In this document: positions 35,779 to 43,700 of the stretch, piece after piece
How positions within the stretch are numbered: position 1 is the stretch's first letter
Layout of the letters: each line of letters starts with the position of its first letter
Source of the DNA: Candidatus Melainabacteria bacterium
GTDB lineage: Bacteria; Cyanobacteriota; Vampirovibrionia; 2-02-FULL-35-15
Assembly: GCA_023250155.1 (NCBI GenBank)
Contig: JAHFBG010000007.1
Location: forward strand, 1 to 64,000
Direction: 5' to 3'
Length of the DNA: 64,000 bases
The notes under the pieces: model-generated
What the model saw: the letters and a program-made list of their open reading frames with translations, nothing else
The model's database searches: none
What the model was told of the DNA's origin: nothing
Translations under genes and position numbers: made by a program

Positions 35779-37577
35779 TTGTTTCCTTTCATTTTACGGT
35801 GTAATAAATCTGAGATTATAGGTCTTATTTTTTCACCAGGTAAATATGTCAATGTAGCACTATTTTTATATGCACTAGTTAAAAACTTTAACCAATTACT
35901 TCTAGTCTCAGAATCCAGCTCTTCAAATATTTCACCAGGCAGCATAAAAGATTTTTGATTTCTTGATCTATAACATGCCATGTTTTGTGTATCTATTACT
36001 CCGACTTCACGTACTAAATCTTCATTGAAACCTGAATTGCTTAGTCTTGGAGTAGGGACTAAAACTGGTCTTTCAATGTCAGTGATTCTTTGTGATTGCT
36101 TCCATCTTATTGACTGATCTAAAAGTCTTCCAAACTCTTTAAATTTAACTTTTTTGTTTCCACTTTTATAATCATCGTATCCATAAGAATAAAGTCTGAA
36201 AGCCTCATTGAATAAATGTAACTGTGAAAAGCCATATAATGTACAGTTTGTAATTTCATCATGTGCTTTTTTAAAAGGGATTAAATTTTCAAGTGGAAAT
36301 CCATCATTCCAATACTCAGTAAACATATGAGTTCTATGTATATGCCCCCTACAGTCAGTAGTTTCATCACTATCTGCAAGCTCTCTTTCATATAGGAGGA
36401 GATCTTCCCAATTAACCATATTGTCTTTATCAATAAATTCTGAATCCTTATAAAATTGCTTACCACCTCCCCCAAAAGGCAATGCTTTATCCATACCACC
36501 AAGTACAGCAGGATTATTTAAATTTATTATTTCATTGAAAAAACAATCTTCAAAAATTCTTGGATCAAATTGATTTATTTTACTTTGCCCCCAGGTTATT
36601 GATTCAGTAGGATTTGATAAAAAATTTTGTGCAAGTTGATCTGTTATTAAATATGCCATTCTTGAATCAGGGTTTTGAAAGTGATCATTGAATACTATTA
36701 ATGCAAATTTTTTATTGTCAACTCTCATCTTTTCTGGATTTCTAATGATTATGCAACCTCTAAAAAATCCAAAGGTTGTATTAGGTAAATCTTTTTCACC
36801 ATTTATCATTAGATCTCTAAATCTTTTATGTACTACTTCTTCTGCTGTACCTCCAGTATCATTAGGCAGTGTTAATTGCTTTTCAAGAAAGTCATTAGGA
36901 AACACTTTTGATTTTAATCCTTCAATTATTACACCAGCTCCTGGAAATTGATTTTTATCACCTGGAATAAATGTCTTATAGTTTTTATTTTGATTGGCCT
37001 TACGAATAAATGACAAAGCCATTGGTTCCTTTAAACCATCGCTTTTCATTGGGTATGTATAAGACATAAATCCAGTGAAAGTATCATATGATTTTCTGAA
37101 TATTTCTGTTACCTCACTAACGCCTATATCATATTCAAATTCGTTATTCAGATCTCCTTCCTCAAAATAAACAGGCACAAAATCATGCATCGTTAACTTT
37201 AAAACAACTTTGTCTAAAAACTTTCTCATAGTCTTAGGTTTTACTTTTGCATATGCTTGAGCTATCATGAGTGCTAAATGCAATTGATGCTTACTTAGAC
37301 CTTCTTGATTTAATAATGCTCGTTGTAAATCATTAACAGATTCCCTATGAACTTTACTTGTTTTCTTAACAAACTCATTTATTGCTTCTTGAAAGTTTAA
37401 TTGTTTCTCAAAAACAGGCTTAATTTCTAATGTTTCTGATGTGGATTCAGAAATTACAGAAACTAATGTAGGAGTTGAAGTTTCAACAGTTATACTTGCC
37501 TTCCTTTGATTCGTAGGTAAGGTTATATAGTTTATTAAATTAGCAATAGAATTAATTCGTGTCATAGTTATATTCAT
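35775..37577 (-). CDS. Unknown ~600-aa protein, cassette paralogue A
   Basis: 600 residues, the first gene of the four-gene cassette, homologous to the 605-residue protein at 33459. Conserved blocks in order: YDTFTGFMSY, FPGAGVIIEGLKSKVFPNDF, TTFGFFRGCIIIRNP, FALIVFNDHF, MAYLITDQLAQ, PAVLGGMDKALPFG, NLIPFKKAHDEIT, EAFRLYSYG, VGVIDTQN and SFMLPGE. There is no signal peptide. A helical N-terminal ~180 residues precedes the conserved core. No family is recognised. The start could be Met-1 or Met-5, as neither has a convincing binding site. Confidence 0.78.
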   Translation of the reverse strand: MNITMTRINSIANLINYITLPTNQRKASITVETSTPTLVSVISESTSETLEIKPVFEKQLNFQEAINEFVKKTSKVHRESVNDLQRALLNQEGLSKHQLHLALMIAQAYAKVKPKTMRKFLDKVVLKLTMHDFVPVYFEEGDLNNEFEYDIGVSEVTEIFRKSYDTFTGFMSYTYPMKSDGLKEPMALSFIRKANQNKNYKTFIPGDKNQFPGAGVIIEGLKSKVFPNDFLEKQLTLPNDTGGTAEEVVHKRFRDLMINGEKDLPNTTFGFFRGCIIIRNPEKMRVDNKKFALIVFNDHFQNPDSRMAYLITDQLAQNFLSNPTESITWGQSKINQFDPRIFEDCFFNEIINLNNPAVLGGMDKALPFGGGGKQFYKDSEFIDKDNMVNWEDLLLYERELADSDETTDCRGHIHRTHMFTEYWNDGFPLENLIPFKKAHDEITNCTLYGFSQLHLFNEAFRLYSYGYDDYKSGNKKVKFKEFGRLLDQSIRWKQSQRITDIERPVLVPTPRLSNSGFNEDLVREVGVIDTQNMACYRSRNQKSFMLPGEIFEELDSETRSNWLKFLTSAYKNSATLTYLPGEKIRPIISDLLHRKMKGNK

Positions 37578-37738
37578 CTTTTACAAGTGGTTTTTATTAT
37601 AACGTTTCATGGTTATAGAGTTCCAGCATTTTCAAGCTGAGAATCTAAAATTTTGTACCTTTTAACTTGAAATCTTTAAAAGCCATCAATACAATTTGAC
37701 TTGTAGTCAAACACGGTGATAAACTTAAGCCAATTTTT

Positions 37739-39424
37739 ATGGTAACACCTATTGATAGTAACCCAGCTAGTAAAAGCCCACTATTACAGCAGCCAATAAC
37801 TGAAAAGAAAGATGACACACAACTATCTATTGAAAATAATGCAAACACAACTCCTGTAATAACACCATCACAACCTACGCCTATTGAAATACAACTAGTA
37901 AATGAAATAGAAACTAGTCATGCTGCTAAGCTTACTGAGTTTAAAAATTTAGCTTCTGACTTGCAGTCTATAAATGAAATAAAGGAACTTCTTGCTTGGG
38001 ATCAGATGACATATATGTTAGAAAAAGCTGGCGATACAAGAGCTAAACAATCAGCATGTTTAAGCAAGCTTTCTCATGAAATTTATACCTCAGATAAAAT
38101 GGGAGAATTAATTAATCACTTTAAAAAAGAGCCAAACATAAAAAAAATAAACGATATTGAAAAAGCACTATTAAGGGAAGCAGGAAAAGAATATGATAAA
38201 AGAAAAAAATTACCTACAGGTCTTGTAGAAGAACTTGAAAATGTAACCTCTAAAGCAAATACTGCCTGGGTTAGTGCTAGAAAAAACAATAAATTTAGTG
38301 ATTTTGCACCGTATTTAGAAAAAGTTTTTTCACTTAAAAGAAAAGTGGCTGATTTGATTGGATATGAAAAATCACCATATGATGCACTCTTAGATGAGTT
38401 TGAGTCGGGGATGACGGCAGAAAAGTTAGACCATTTGTTTGGTAAATTGAAAGATGATCTTATACCACTTATAAAACAAATTAAAGAATCTCCTATACAA
38501 ATAGATAACAGCTTTTTGTTTAGACTAGTTAGTGATGAAAAACAAATGGAAATATCTAGAGGTATCTTAAACTATATGGGTTTTGAAGGACGCTTGGATA
38601 AAACAACACATCCATTTAGTGCATCTATAGGACTTAATGATGCACGCATAACTACACGGAGTAACAAAAATCTTTTTTCTTTTATCGGTACAATACTTCA
38701 TGAGGGTGGACATGCTTTATATGAACCTCTTGGAATTGATCCAGCATTAGCTAATACACTGCTTTTCACAGGAGCATCTATTGGTGTTCATGAATCCCAG
38801 TCAAGGCTTATGGAAACACAAGTAGGACTTAGTAAACCATTCTGGAAAGGTTTATTACCCATACTTAAAAACTGGCACCTTTCTGAACAACTTCATGATA
38901 TAGAACTAGAACAGTTTTATAAAGCTATAAATAAAGTGGAGCCTTCTTTTATACGGGTAGGTTCAGATGAAGTAACATATAATTTGCATATAATTCTTAG
39001 ATTTGAACTTGAAAAAGCATTACTCGAAGGAAAACTAGCTGTTAAAGATGTTCCAGAGGTATGGAATCAAAAAATGCAAGAATATTTTGGCATTACACCA
39101 AAAACAGATACTGAGGGGTGTTTGCAAGATATGCACTGGTCTGGAGGAGCTATTGGTTATTTTCCTACTTATACTATAGGAAATCTTCTTGCTGCACAGA
39201 TTTACAATTCAGTAAAAAAAGATATTCCAGAATTAGATAAAGAAATTACAAAAAGAGAGTTAACTTTGCTTAGAGAATGGCTTAGGGAAAAAATTCATAA
39301 GTATGGTAAGACACTTTTGCCGGCTGAAATAATTAAAAATGCTACGGGTGAAGACTTAAAACCCGATTACTTTTCTAGCTATTTAAAGAAAAAATACAGT
39401 GAAATTTATGAACTCAAAGACTAA
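37739..39424 (+). CDS. M32 metallocarboxypeptidase (Taq carboxypeptidase family)
   Basis: A zinc carboxypeptidase of broad specificity. After a ~60-residue polar extension rich in Pro, Thr and Asn, the M32 fold begins with LLAWDQMTYML (the typical WDQ motif). The zinc motif HEGGH (ILHEGGHALYE) lies near residue 321 and the second family motif HESQSRLMETQVG about 30 residues later. The DMHWSGGAIGYFPTYTIGN region typical of M32 follows. Catalytic residues are intact. The N-terminal extension is unusual for the family. Monocistronic as far as can be seen. Confidence 0.93.
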   Translation: MVTPIDSNPASKSPLLQQPITEKKDDTQLSIENNANTTPVITPSQPTPIEIQLVNEIETSHAAKLTEFKNLASDLQSINEIKELLAWDQMTYMLEKAGDTRAKQSACLSKLSHEIYTSDKMGELINHFKKEPNIKKINDIEKALLREAGKEYDKRKKLPTGLVEELENVTSKANTAWVSARKNNKFSDFAPYLEKVFSLKRKVADLIGYEKSPYDALLDEFESGMTAEKLDHLFGKLKDDLIPLIKQIKESPIQIDNSFLFRLVSDEKQMEISRGILNYMGFEGRLDKTTHPFSASIGLNDARITTRSNKNLFSFIGTILHEGGHALYEPLGIDPALANTLLFTGASIGVHESQSRLMETQVGLSKPFWKGLLPILKNWHLSEQLHDIELEQFYKAINKVEPSFIRVGSDEVTYNLHIILRFELEKALLEGKLAVKDVPEVWNQKMQEYFGITPKTDTEGCLQDMHWSGGAIGYFPTYTIGNLLAAQIYNSVKKDIPELDKEITKRELTLLREWLREKIHKYGKTLLPAEIIKNATGEDLKPDYFSSYLKKKYSEIYELKD

Positions 39425-39460
39425 GTTCTAATTTGTAATCTTATAACTTTTAAACAGTGG

Positions 39461-39466
39461 TATTAT
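39461..39466 (+). promoter_or_regulatory. Extended -10 promoter of lysC, probably leaderless
   Basis: TGG-TATTAT ends seven bases before the ATG at 39474, and no ribosome binding site is present. Confidence 0.45.
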
Positions 39467-39473
39467 AAATACT

Positions 39474-40718
39474 ATGCCAATATTGGTTCAAAAATTTGGA
39501 GGTACATCAGTTCGTGATGCAGTATGCATAAAGCGAGTTGCAAAAATTGCTACTGATGCACAAAAAAATGGTTATGAAGTTGTAGTTGTAGTATCTGCAA
39601 TGGGTGATACCACTGACAATTTAATTGAACTATCTCGTGACATAACAAACAAACCAGATCCAAGAGAATATGATTTGCTTCTTTCAACAGGTGAACAAAT
39701 AAGCATTCCATTAGTTGCTATGGCAATACAATCTCTAGGTTCAAAAGCTATTTCACAGACAGGATTACAGGTAGGAATCTTAACTGAAGACAGACATGGA
39801 AAAGCAAGAATTACTGAGGTTAAGACTGAAAAAATAAAAAAATATTTAAAAGAAGAAAATATTGTAGTAGTAGCAGGTTTTCAAGGGATTAGTGAGGTGA
39901 CTGGTGAAATAACTACTCTAGGGCGTGGTGGTTCTGATACTACTGCAGTGGCTCTTGCTGTAGCATTAGGTGCTGAGCGTTGTGATATTTATACTGATGT
40001 AGAAGGTGTGTATACAACTGATCCTGAAATAGTTAGAGAAGCATCAAAACTAAAAAACATTTCATATGAAGAGATGTTGGAATTAGCTAGTCTTGGAGCT
40101 CAGGTATTACATCCAAGGTCTGTTGAAATTGCAAAGAATTTCAATATGCCAATGCGTGTTAGGAGTAGCTTTAAGCCTCAGGATGAGGGTACACTAGTAC
40201 AAGGAGTAAGAGAAATGGAGTTAAATAATCCAGTGAGCGGAGTAGCATTAGATGAATCACAAGCAAGAGTAGCAATAAGCGGTGTTCCAGACAAGCCAGG
40301 AATTGCAGCAACAGTTTTCAATTCACTTGCTAAAAAAAATATTAGTGTGGATATGATTGTTCAATCTACAAGTCATGATGGTGTAAATGAAATAGCATTC
40401 ACTGTAGATAAAGATACGATTGAAGATACTGTTCCTATTACAAATCAAATAGCAAAAGACATAGGTGCTACAAAAGTCACTACTGATACAAGCATTGCAA
40501 AAGTGTCTATTGTAGGTGCTGGAATGATTGGACGACCTGGTATTGCAGCAGCCATGTTTAAAGCACTTTCAGATTCAGGAATAAATATTCAGATGATATC
40601 TACAAGTGAAATAAAAGTCAGCTGTGTCATTGATGTTAAAGATGGTGATAAAGCAGTTAAAGCTATTCACAAGGTTTTTGAGCTTGAAAAACTAGAAAAA
40701 GAAACTCAAAGAGTATAG
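39474..40718 (+). CDS. lysC: Aspartate kinase
   Basis: Phosphorylates aspartate, the first step toward lysine, threonine, methionine and diaminopimelate. The 414-residue protein has the N-terminal kinase motif VQKFGGTSV, STGEQIS, the GRGGSDTTAVALA substrate loop and TDVEGVYTTDP. Two ACT domains follow (about 265-335, VAISGVPDKPGIAATVF; about 345-410, VSIVGAGMIGRPGIAAAMF), which are the usual sites of feedback inhibition. Length and arrangement match the monofunctional class II enzyme. Confidence 0.96.
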   Translation: MPILVQKFGGTSVRDAVCIKRVAKIATDAQKNGYEVVVVVSAMGDTTDNLIELSRDITNKPDPREYDLLLSTGEQISIPLVAMAIQSLGSKAISQTGLQVGILTEDRHGKARITEVKTEKIKKYLKEENIVVVAGFQGISEVTGEITTLGRGGSDTTAVALAVALGAERCDIYTDVEGVYTTDPEIVREASKLKNISYEEMLELASLGAQVLHPRSVEIAKNFNMPMRVRSSFKPQDEGTLVQGVREMELNNPVSGVALDESQARVAISGVPDKPGIAATVFNSLAKKNISVDMIVQSTSHDGVNEIAFTVDKDTIEDTVPITNQIAKDIGATKVTTDTSIAKVSIVGAGMIGRPGIAAAMFKALSDSGINIQMISTSEIKVSCVIDVKDGDKAVKAIHKVFELEKLEKETQRV

Positions 40719-40732
40719 GTGTTAAAATATTC

Positions 40733-40774
40733 TTAACCGTACGGTTAAACCAAGTGGTATAATCTTAATAAGAT
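40733..40774 (+). promoter_or_regulatory. Promoter and palindromic operators of the Phd/VapC pair
   Basis: The perfect 16-bp palindrome TTAACCGTACGGTTAA (40733-40748) covers the -35 region of an extended -10 TGG-TATAAT (40758-40763). A second palindrome ATCTTAATAAGAT (40762-40774) lies over the start site, just before the ATG at 40776. This arrangement is expected for autorepression by the antitoxin or toxin-antitoxin complex. Confidence 0.65.
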
Positions 40775-40775
40775 T

Positions 40776-41036
40776 ATGAATAAACGAGTAGGAAAACAAA
40801 AAGCTAAAGAAACCTTACCCAAACTACTTGATATGGTTAATAAAGGACTTGGGCCAATTGAGATTTATGATCAACGAAGTGACAAAACCCTTGCTTATCT
40901 AGTTGCGCCCAATAATCTGCATGACACAACTAAAAAAAAATCATATAGAGGAATCTTAAAAGGAAAGCTTATAGTATCTCCTGACTTTGATGAGCCTGAC
41001 TGGGAACTCATTAAACAAATTGAACAATCAGAATGA
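40776..41036 (+). CDS. Phd/YefM-like antitoxin
   Basis: The 86-residue protein has a short N-terminal strand-helix part (KAKETLPKLLDMVNKG, with IYDQRSDKTLAYLV) resembling the Phd/YefM DNA-binding region. It ends with KGKLIVSPDFDEPDW, a motif common at the toxin-binding end of VapB/Phd antitoxins. Its stop overlaps the toxin start by four bases (ATGA). Palindromic operators precede it. Confidence 0.82.
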   Translation: MNKRVGKQKAKETLPKLLDMVNKGLGPIEIYDQRSDKTLAYLVAPNNLHDTTKKKSYRGILKGKLIVSPDFDEPDWELIKQIEQSE

Positions 41037-41452
41037 AACTTTTTGTTTTAGACACAAATATATATTTGTTTTATCTAATGAATGATATAAAATCACTGTC
41101 TCCTTTAATTAGAAAATACTTTAATATGTCTGATACAGGAGAATGTGTTTTTTATATTCCATCAGTTTGTTTTTGGGAAATCAATAGAAAGCTCTCATCA
41201 AAAGGAATAAGAATTAAAGGATTAAGTCCTGAAGATGGGATAAGACTTGCACATAAAACAATTGACAACTCGCAATGCCTCAGAGATTTACCACTTACCA
41301 GAAAAGCTGCTTCATTAGCTCCTAGTTTTAGAACTAAGTTGCCAGATCCATTTGATCAATTAATAGTAGCTTCTGCACTCGATGCAAATTTAGCTTTGAT
41401 TACAAGAGATCAAGCCATACAAAAATCTGGATTAGTGCAAGTGGTGTGGTAA
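41033..41452 (+). CDS. vapC: VapC-type PIN-domain toxin
   Basis: A 139-residue PIN ribonuclease with the acidic quartet positions visible: Asp in VLDTNIYLF, Glu in SVCFWEINRK, Asp in LPDPFDQLIVASA and Asp in LITRDQAI. Members cleave tRNA or rRNA when freed from the antitoxin. The four-base overlap with the upstream antitoxin supports coupled expression. Confidence 0.9.
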   Translation: MKLFVLDTNIYLFYLMNDIKSLSPLIRKYFNMSDTGECVFYIPSVCFWEINRKLSSKGIRIKGLSPEDGIRLAHKTIDNSQCLRDLPLTRKAASLAPSFRTKLPDPFDQLIVASALDANLALITRDQAIQKSGLVQVVW

Positions 41453-41463
41453 AAATCGGTTTA

Positions 41464-41616
41464 CTATCCAGTAAACCAATTTATAAGTCTACTGAAAATA
41501 TTAGGTGATGGCGGTGGCGGTGGCGGTGGTGGTGGCGGTGGTGGTGGCGGCGGTGACGTCCTCTGTAACTCCCTCTGTAATCCAAATCCTCCTGGACAAT
41601 TATTATTTATGAACAT
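41464..41616 (-). CDS. Small polyproline protein (50 aa)
   Basis: A strong GGAAGGAG site five bases before the ATG opens a short frame: MFINNNCPGGFGLQREL, then a run of 14 prolines, then SPNIFSRLINWFTG. The polyproline is encoded by (CCACCG)n-type DNA. It is the downstream copy of a tandem duplication; the corresponding position in the other copy holds the 87-residue proline-containing protein at 41983, and both end with an amphipathic segment. No function is known. Confidence 0.55.
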   Translation of the reverse strand: MFINNNCPGGFGLQRELQRTSPPPPPPPPPPPPPPPSPNIFSRLINWFTG

Positions 41617-41804
41617 ACATTCTCCTTCCCTTCATATTATTTAATTATATAAAACCTAAATAGCAAGTCGTATTTAACTTAGCTTACTTTTAAAGAGTAG
41701 TTTTTACTCTAACCCATACAAAGACTATAGGTAACAATTAGTGATAAGTCCAACTTAAAATTTATTTTATCTTTTGTAGCTTGATACTTAGTTTATTCTT
41801 AACA

Positions 41805-41905
41805 TTATTTTCCAACTAATATTTTTTCAGCTAATAATATTTCATCATCTTTCTTCATATCTGGATTTTTCATTTTTATTTCTAAGATGAGATTTAAAGT
41901 CCAAT
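41805..41905 (-). pseudogene. Duplicated 3' end fragment of the cca gene
   Basis: On the minus strand an uninterrupted frame encodes TLNLILEIKMKNPDMKKDDE, then ILLAEKILVGK and a stop. The real CCA enzyme ends TLNLILEMKIKNPNMKKEDE, then IAQAKILLMNH. Similarity stops abruptly near 41905. This is the upstream end of a tandem duplication. The intergenic sequence at 41650-41804 likewise matches 42270-42421. Confidence 0.85.
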
Positions 41906-41943
41906 TTCTCTTTATTACTACTCAAAGAGTTTAAATAAATAAC

Positions 41944-41976
41944 ATCCCCTACTAATACTAAGCATTAATAGGGGAT
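41944..41976 (-). terminator. Hairpin behind the 87-aa gene
   Basis: ATCCCCTATTAATGC and GTATTAGTAGGGGAT (minus strand) pair over 15 bases with two G-U positions, six bases after the stop of the 87-residue gene. The following bases are only moderately T-rich. Confidence 0.65.
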
Positions 41977-41982
41977 ATCACT

Positions 41983-42246
41983 CTACCTTGTAAGCCGATC
42001 TAAAAGTGCTCCAAATGGAGATATCAGTGGATTTGTTGCAGCACTGTGAAATGCATCTCCAAAAGCATTTCGTCCTGGCTGTACTACTACTCCACCATTA
42101 CCATTGCCATTTACTTGTATATTTCCTGCAGCTCCACCACTAAGTTGAAGCTGAATAAGTCTACTTAAACCATTAGCTTGGTTGTTAGCAATCCTTACTA
42201 TTGGTGGTGGTGCTGGTGGTATTGGTTGTCCTATTTGTGGTGCCAT
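41983..42246 (-). CDS. Small Pro/Asn/Gly-rich protein (87 aa)
   Basis: The product begins MAPQIGQPIPPAPPPIV, continues with an Asn/Gln/Gly-rich middle (GNIQVNGNGNGGVVVQ) and ends NPLISPFGALLDRLTR. It has no signal peptide and no cysteine. GAAAGTGAGGATA upstream provides a binding site. The gene occupies the same place behind cca as the 50-residue gene occupies behind the cca fragment, so the two are duplicates that have diverged strongly. Function unknown. Confidence 0.6.
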   Translation of the reverse strand: MAPQIGQPIPPAPPPIVRIANNQANGLSRLIQLQLSGGAAGNIQVNGNGNGGVVVQPGRNAFGDAFHSAATNPLISPFGALLDRLTR

Positions 42247-42421
42247 AATTATATCCTCACTTTCATATTATTAACTTGTCTAGAACCTAAAGACCAAGCC
42301 TTATTGGCCAAGGCTTACTTTTAAAGAGTTGATTGTACTCTCTTATAGTATAAAAGGACCATAGATAACGATTCTTGATAAGGCTAATCTAAAATTTATT
42401 TTATCTTTTTTGACTTGACAT

Positions 42422-43693
42422 TTAATGATTCATTAATAGTATTTTTGCTTGTGCAATCTCATCTTCTTTTTTCATATTGGGATTTTTAATCTTCATCTCT
42501 AAGATGAGATTTAAAGTTTCACCAAGTTTTCTTCCTTCTGTAAGACCCATTAATATTAAATCCTGCCCTGTAATTTCAAGTTTTATTTTTGAAGTCTTTT
42601 CAATATACTCATCTATTAAAGCTAAAATTTTATTATTAGTAGAAAATAATAGCTTAGTAATTAGTATACTTTCAGAAGAAAGTTCTTTTAGTGTTTTGAA
42701 AAGTGTAATAGAATTAGTGTTTTCAGATATCTCTAAAATTTTATATGCTTTTAAACCATTTGTAATAATCTTAATTTCATCGTTTGTCATTTGAAGATTC
42801 TTCATTATTTGTTCTTGATCGGTGTTATTTAAATCCTTTAATATAATTCCAAGATAGAGAAGCCATGAGTTTTCTGATTTATGTTTTTTATCAAGTTTAA
42901 GATTAAGCAATTTATCGTTTGATCTTAAACTTGTGGAAACCATTCTATGAATTCCTGAATTGTAAAATTCTTTTATAGCTTCTTGTATGCTTGGTAAGTT
43001 TAACAAATATCTTATTTCGATTTTTACCCTATCGCCTCGAATTTTCTCAATCAAGTTATCAAACTGCTCAGAATTGATAGCTTCAAACAAGAGCTTCTTA
43101 GTATGCTCTTCAATTTCAAAGCCAAGCTTTACAGCAAATCTAACTGCTCTTATAATTCTTGTAGGGTCATCAATAAAACTTAAGTCATGTAGTATTTTTA
43201 TTTTTTTATTTTCTAAATCATTTAGCCCACTAAACAAATCAACAATTTTTCCAAAATCATCTGGTAGTAATGAAACAGCTAAAGCATTGATTGTAAAATC
43301 CCTGCGATATAGATCTTTTTGTAAGTCCGATACATTTACAGTAGGTAAAGCAGCAGGGTGTTCATAGGTTTCCTCTCGCGTAGATGCGAGATCAATTGAG
43401 ATCTTTTTTCCATCTATGGTGAAAATAATCTTAGCTGTATGAAACCGATCATGTTTTGCACTTAGTTCACAATTAGAAAATCTACTTACTAAAGCATTAG
43501 CAAGCTTATGTGCATTAGATTCTATTACTATGTCTATATCAAGATTGTTAAATCCAAGCAATAAGTCTCTAACCATACCACCTACAAGATAAGCTTTCAG
43601 ATTTTCTTCTTTTGCAATTTTTCCAATATCTACAAGTAATGAAAAATGATCTTTATCAATAGTTTCTAATTTTGTTTTAATACTTCTTGTCAT
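42422..43693 (-). CDS. cca: CCA tRNA nucleotidyltransferase / poly(A) polymerase family
   Basis: Adds or repairs the 3' CCA of tRNA. The 423-residue class II nucleotidyltransferase has YLVGGMVRD (38-43), the catalytic pair LDID (Asp52, Asp54), the RRDFTINALA motif and the RIIRAVRFAVKLGF helix, followed by a helical C-terminal domain. Whether it is a full CCA-adding, A-adding or CC-adding enzyme cannot be decided. TATAAC lies six bases before the ATG, and the upstream nuclease gene ends only seven bases away, so both readthrough and an own leaderless start are possible. Its 3' end has been duplicated downstream. Confidence 0.92.
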   Translation of the reverse strand: MTRSIKTKLETIDKDHFSLLVDIGKIAKEENLKAYLVGGMVRDLLLGFNNLDIDIVIESNAHKLANALVSRFSNCELSAKHDRFHTAKIIFTIDGKKISIDLASTREETYEHPAALPTVNVSDLQKDLYRRDFTINALAVSLLPDDFGKIVDLFSGLNDLENKKIKILHDLSFIDDPTRIIRAVRFAVKLGFEIEEHTKKLLFEAINSEQFDNLIEKIRGDRVKIEIRYLLNLPSIQEAIKEFYNSGIHRMVSTSLRSNDKLLNLKLDKKHKSENSWLLYLGIILKDLNNTDQEQIMKNLQMTNDEIKIITNGLKAYKILEISENTNSITLFKTLKELSSESILITKLLFSTNNKILALIDEYIEKTSKIKLEITGQDLILMGLTEGRKLGETLNLILEMKIKNPNMKKEDEIAQAKILLMNH

Positions 43694-43700
43694 TCTTATG

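Noticed and set aside
35540..35821. Gly/Ser-rich open frame on the plus strand opposite the proline-rich genes
   Set aside because: It is the antisense reading of the Pro/Glu repeat codons, has no ribosome binding site and contains no other features.
41509..41556. (GGCGGT)n tract considered as a pure DNA microsatellite
   Set aside because: It falls in frame within a short gene with a strong ribosome binding site and is better explained as a polyproline codon run, although slippage is likely.
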